Below, one piece after another: positions 40,905 through 40,976 of a stretch of DNA of 40,976 nt (its first letter is position 1; the number at the start of each line of letters is the position of its first letter). Both the position numbers and the translations under genes were made by a program. Location: assembly GCA_947629795.1 (NCBI GenBank), contig CANRFC010000025.1, positions 1 to 40,976 on the forward strand, read 5' to 3'. The stretch comes from an uncultured Oscillospiraceae bacterium (lineage in GTDB: Bacteria > Bacillota > Clostridia > Oscillospirales > Oscillospiraceae). The notes below the pieces were generated by a model. The model did no database searches, was not told where the DNA came from, and worked only from the letters and a program-made list of their open reading frames with translations.

Positions 40905-40976
40905 CTACAATAAAGATTACGGTGAAAGGCACGGCAGCCAGCCGTGTCTTTTTCCAACTCAAAGCCGAAGCTGTTA
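40905..40976 (-). repeat. Leader repeat, copy B (upstream of the 161-aa gene)
   Basis: Minus strand: TAACAGCTTCGGC at the outer end, then TTGGAAAAAGACACGGCTGG and the hairpin CACGGC, TGGCT, GCCGTG, then ATTGT directly before AGGAGG of the 161-aa gene. It matches copy A (33485-33556) over most of its length. The window ends inside or at the end of this repeat, so its full extent is unknown. Confidence 0.75.

Larger units (their letters stand above)
4500..40976 (-). mobile_element. Tn1549-like integrative and conjugative element (incomplete)
   Basis: Relaxase, VirD4, VirB4, VirB6/TrbL, PrgI/VirB3, a VirB2-like protein, a NlpC/P60 hydrolase, ArdA, SpoVG, DUF6103, DUF3852, DUF4314, Toprim/DUF3991, DNA methylases and an adhesin plus sortase occur together on one strand. 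This is the standard cargo of large Firmicutes ICEs of the Tn1549/CTn type. The left end is estimated from the switch in strand, gene content and composition after 4339. The right end and the integrase are not in the window. Plus-strand cassettes inside it (two toxin-antitoxin pairs, an IS110 element and an XRE gene) look like later insertions. Confidence 0.85.

Noticed and set aside
1-40976. tRNA, rRNA or CRISPR arrays
   Set aside because: I saw no tRNA-like cloverleaf, rRNA sequence or regularly spaced direct repeats, and no cas gene.

Overview
The window runs from a chromosomal flank into a large, incomplete integrative and conjugative element (ICE). Protein families, GC-rich codon use in the right part and AGGAGG ribosome binding sites point to a gut Clostridia host (Oscillospiraceae-like). 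Positions 1-4339 (+ strand) are a polysaccharide/cell-envelope locus: the end of a UDP-galactopyranose-mutase-like flavoenzyme, two tandem paralogous multipass membrane proteins with an N-terminal WDDFYF/LDDIYL motif, and a GtrA-family protein. Composition and strand then switch. From about 4.5 kb to the right edge almost everything is on the minus strand and belongs to a Tn1549-like ICE of Firmicutes. No integrase or second end is visible, so the element continues beyond 40976.

Read in the direction of transcription (right to left), the ICE begins with establishment and anti-defence genes (40893-35665): a hypothetical protein, a 49-aa protein, an ArdA-type antirestriction protein, a DUF4314 protein, a PAPS-reductase-like PP-loop protein, a winged-helix protein and a D12-class adenine methylase. 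An IS110-family element (33.56 to about 35.1 kb, + strand) and an XRE/zinc-ribbon gene interrupt this. Next come an AbrB-like protein and SpoVG (33470-32630), then a surface module: an anchored secreted protein, a sortase, a transglutaminase-like protein and a 1588-aa thioester/CNA-B repeat adhesin (32610-24845). The transfer machinery follows (24767-14266): a Cys-rich protein, hypothetical proteins, a VirB2-like (DUF3852) membrane protein, VirB6/TrbL, a C5 cytosine methylase split into two overlapping genes, a ribbon-helix-helix-like protein, PrgI/VirB3, a VirB4 accessory protein, the VirB4 ATPase and a NlpC/P60 hydrolase. Mobilisation comes last (14249-4611): DUF6103 and its partner, a probable oriT, a relaxosome protein, a relaxase with Sel1-like repeats, a Toprim/DUF3991 protein, a mosaic protein sharing the Toprim tail, the VirD4/TraG coupling protein and a small winged-helix protein.

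Two toxin-antitoxin cassettes, a zeta-toxin module and an MNT/HEPN pair, sit head to head against this operon on the plus strand. Each has its own near-consensus promoter (TTGCAA or TTGCAT, 17 nt, TATACT) and a terminator.

The most interesting structure is regulatory. At least five minus-strand genes are preceded by an intrinsic terminator ending 19-44 nt before the start codon, and several of these leaders are related in sequence. A different leader with a GCACGGC/GCCGTGC hairpin occurs in two copies (33.5 kb and 40.9 kb). Together they suggest a conditional read-through or processive antitermination system controlling the ICE. Other points of note are an adhesin ending in LPRTGY with no membrane tail, an apparent non-AUG start on the PAPS-reductase-like gene, and a recurring C-terminal IGGM/GMT tail on several ICE proteins.
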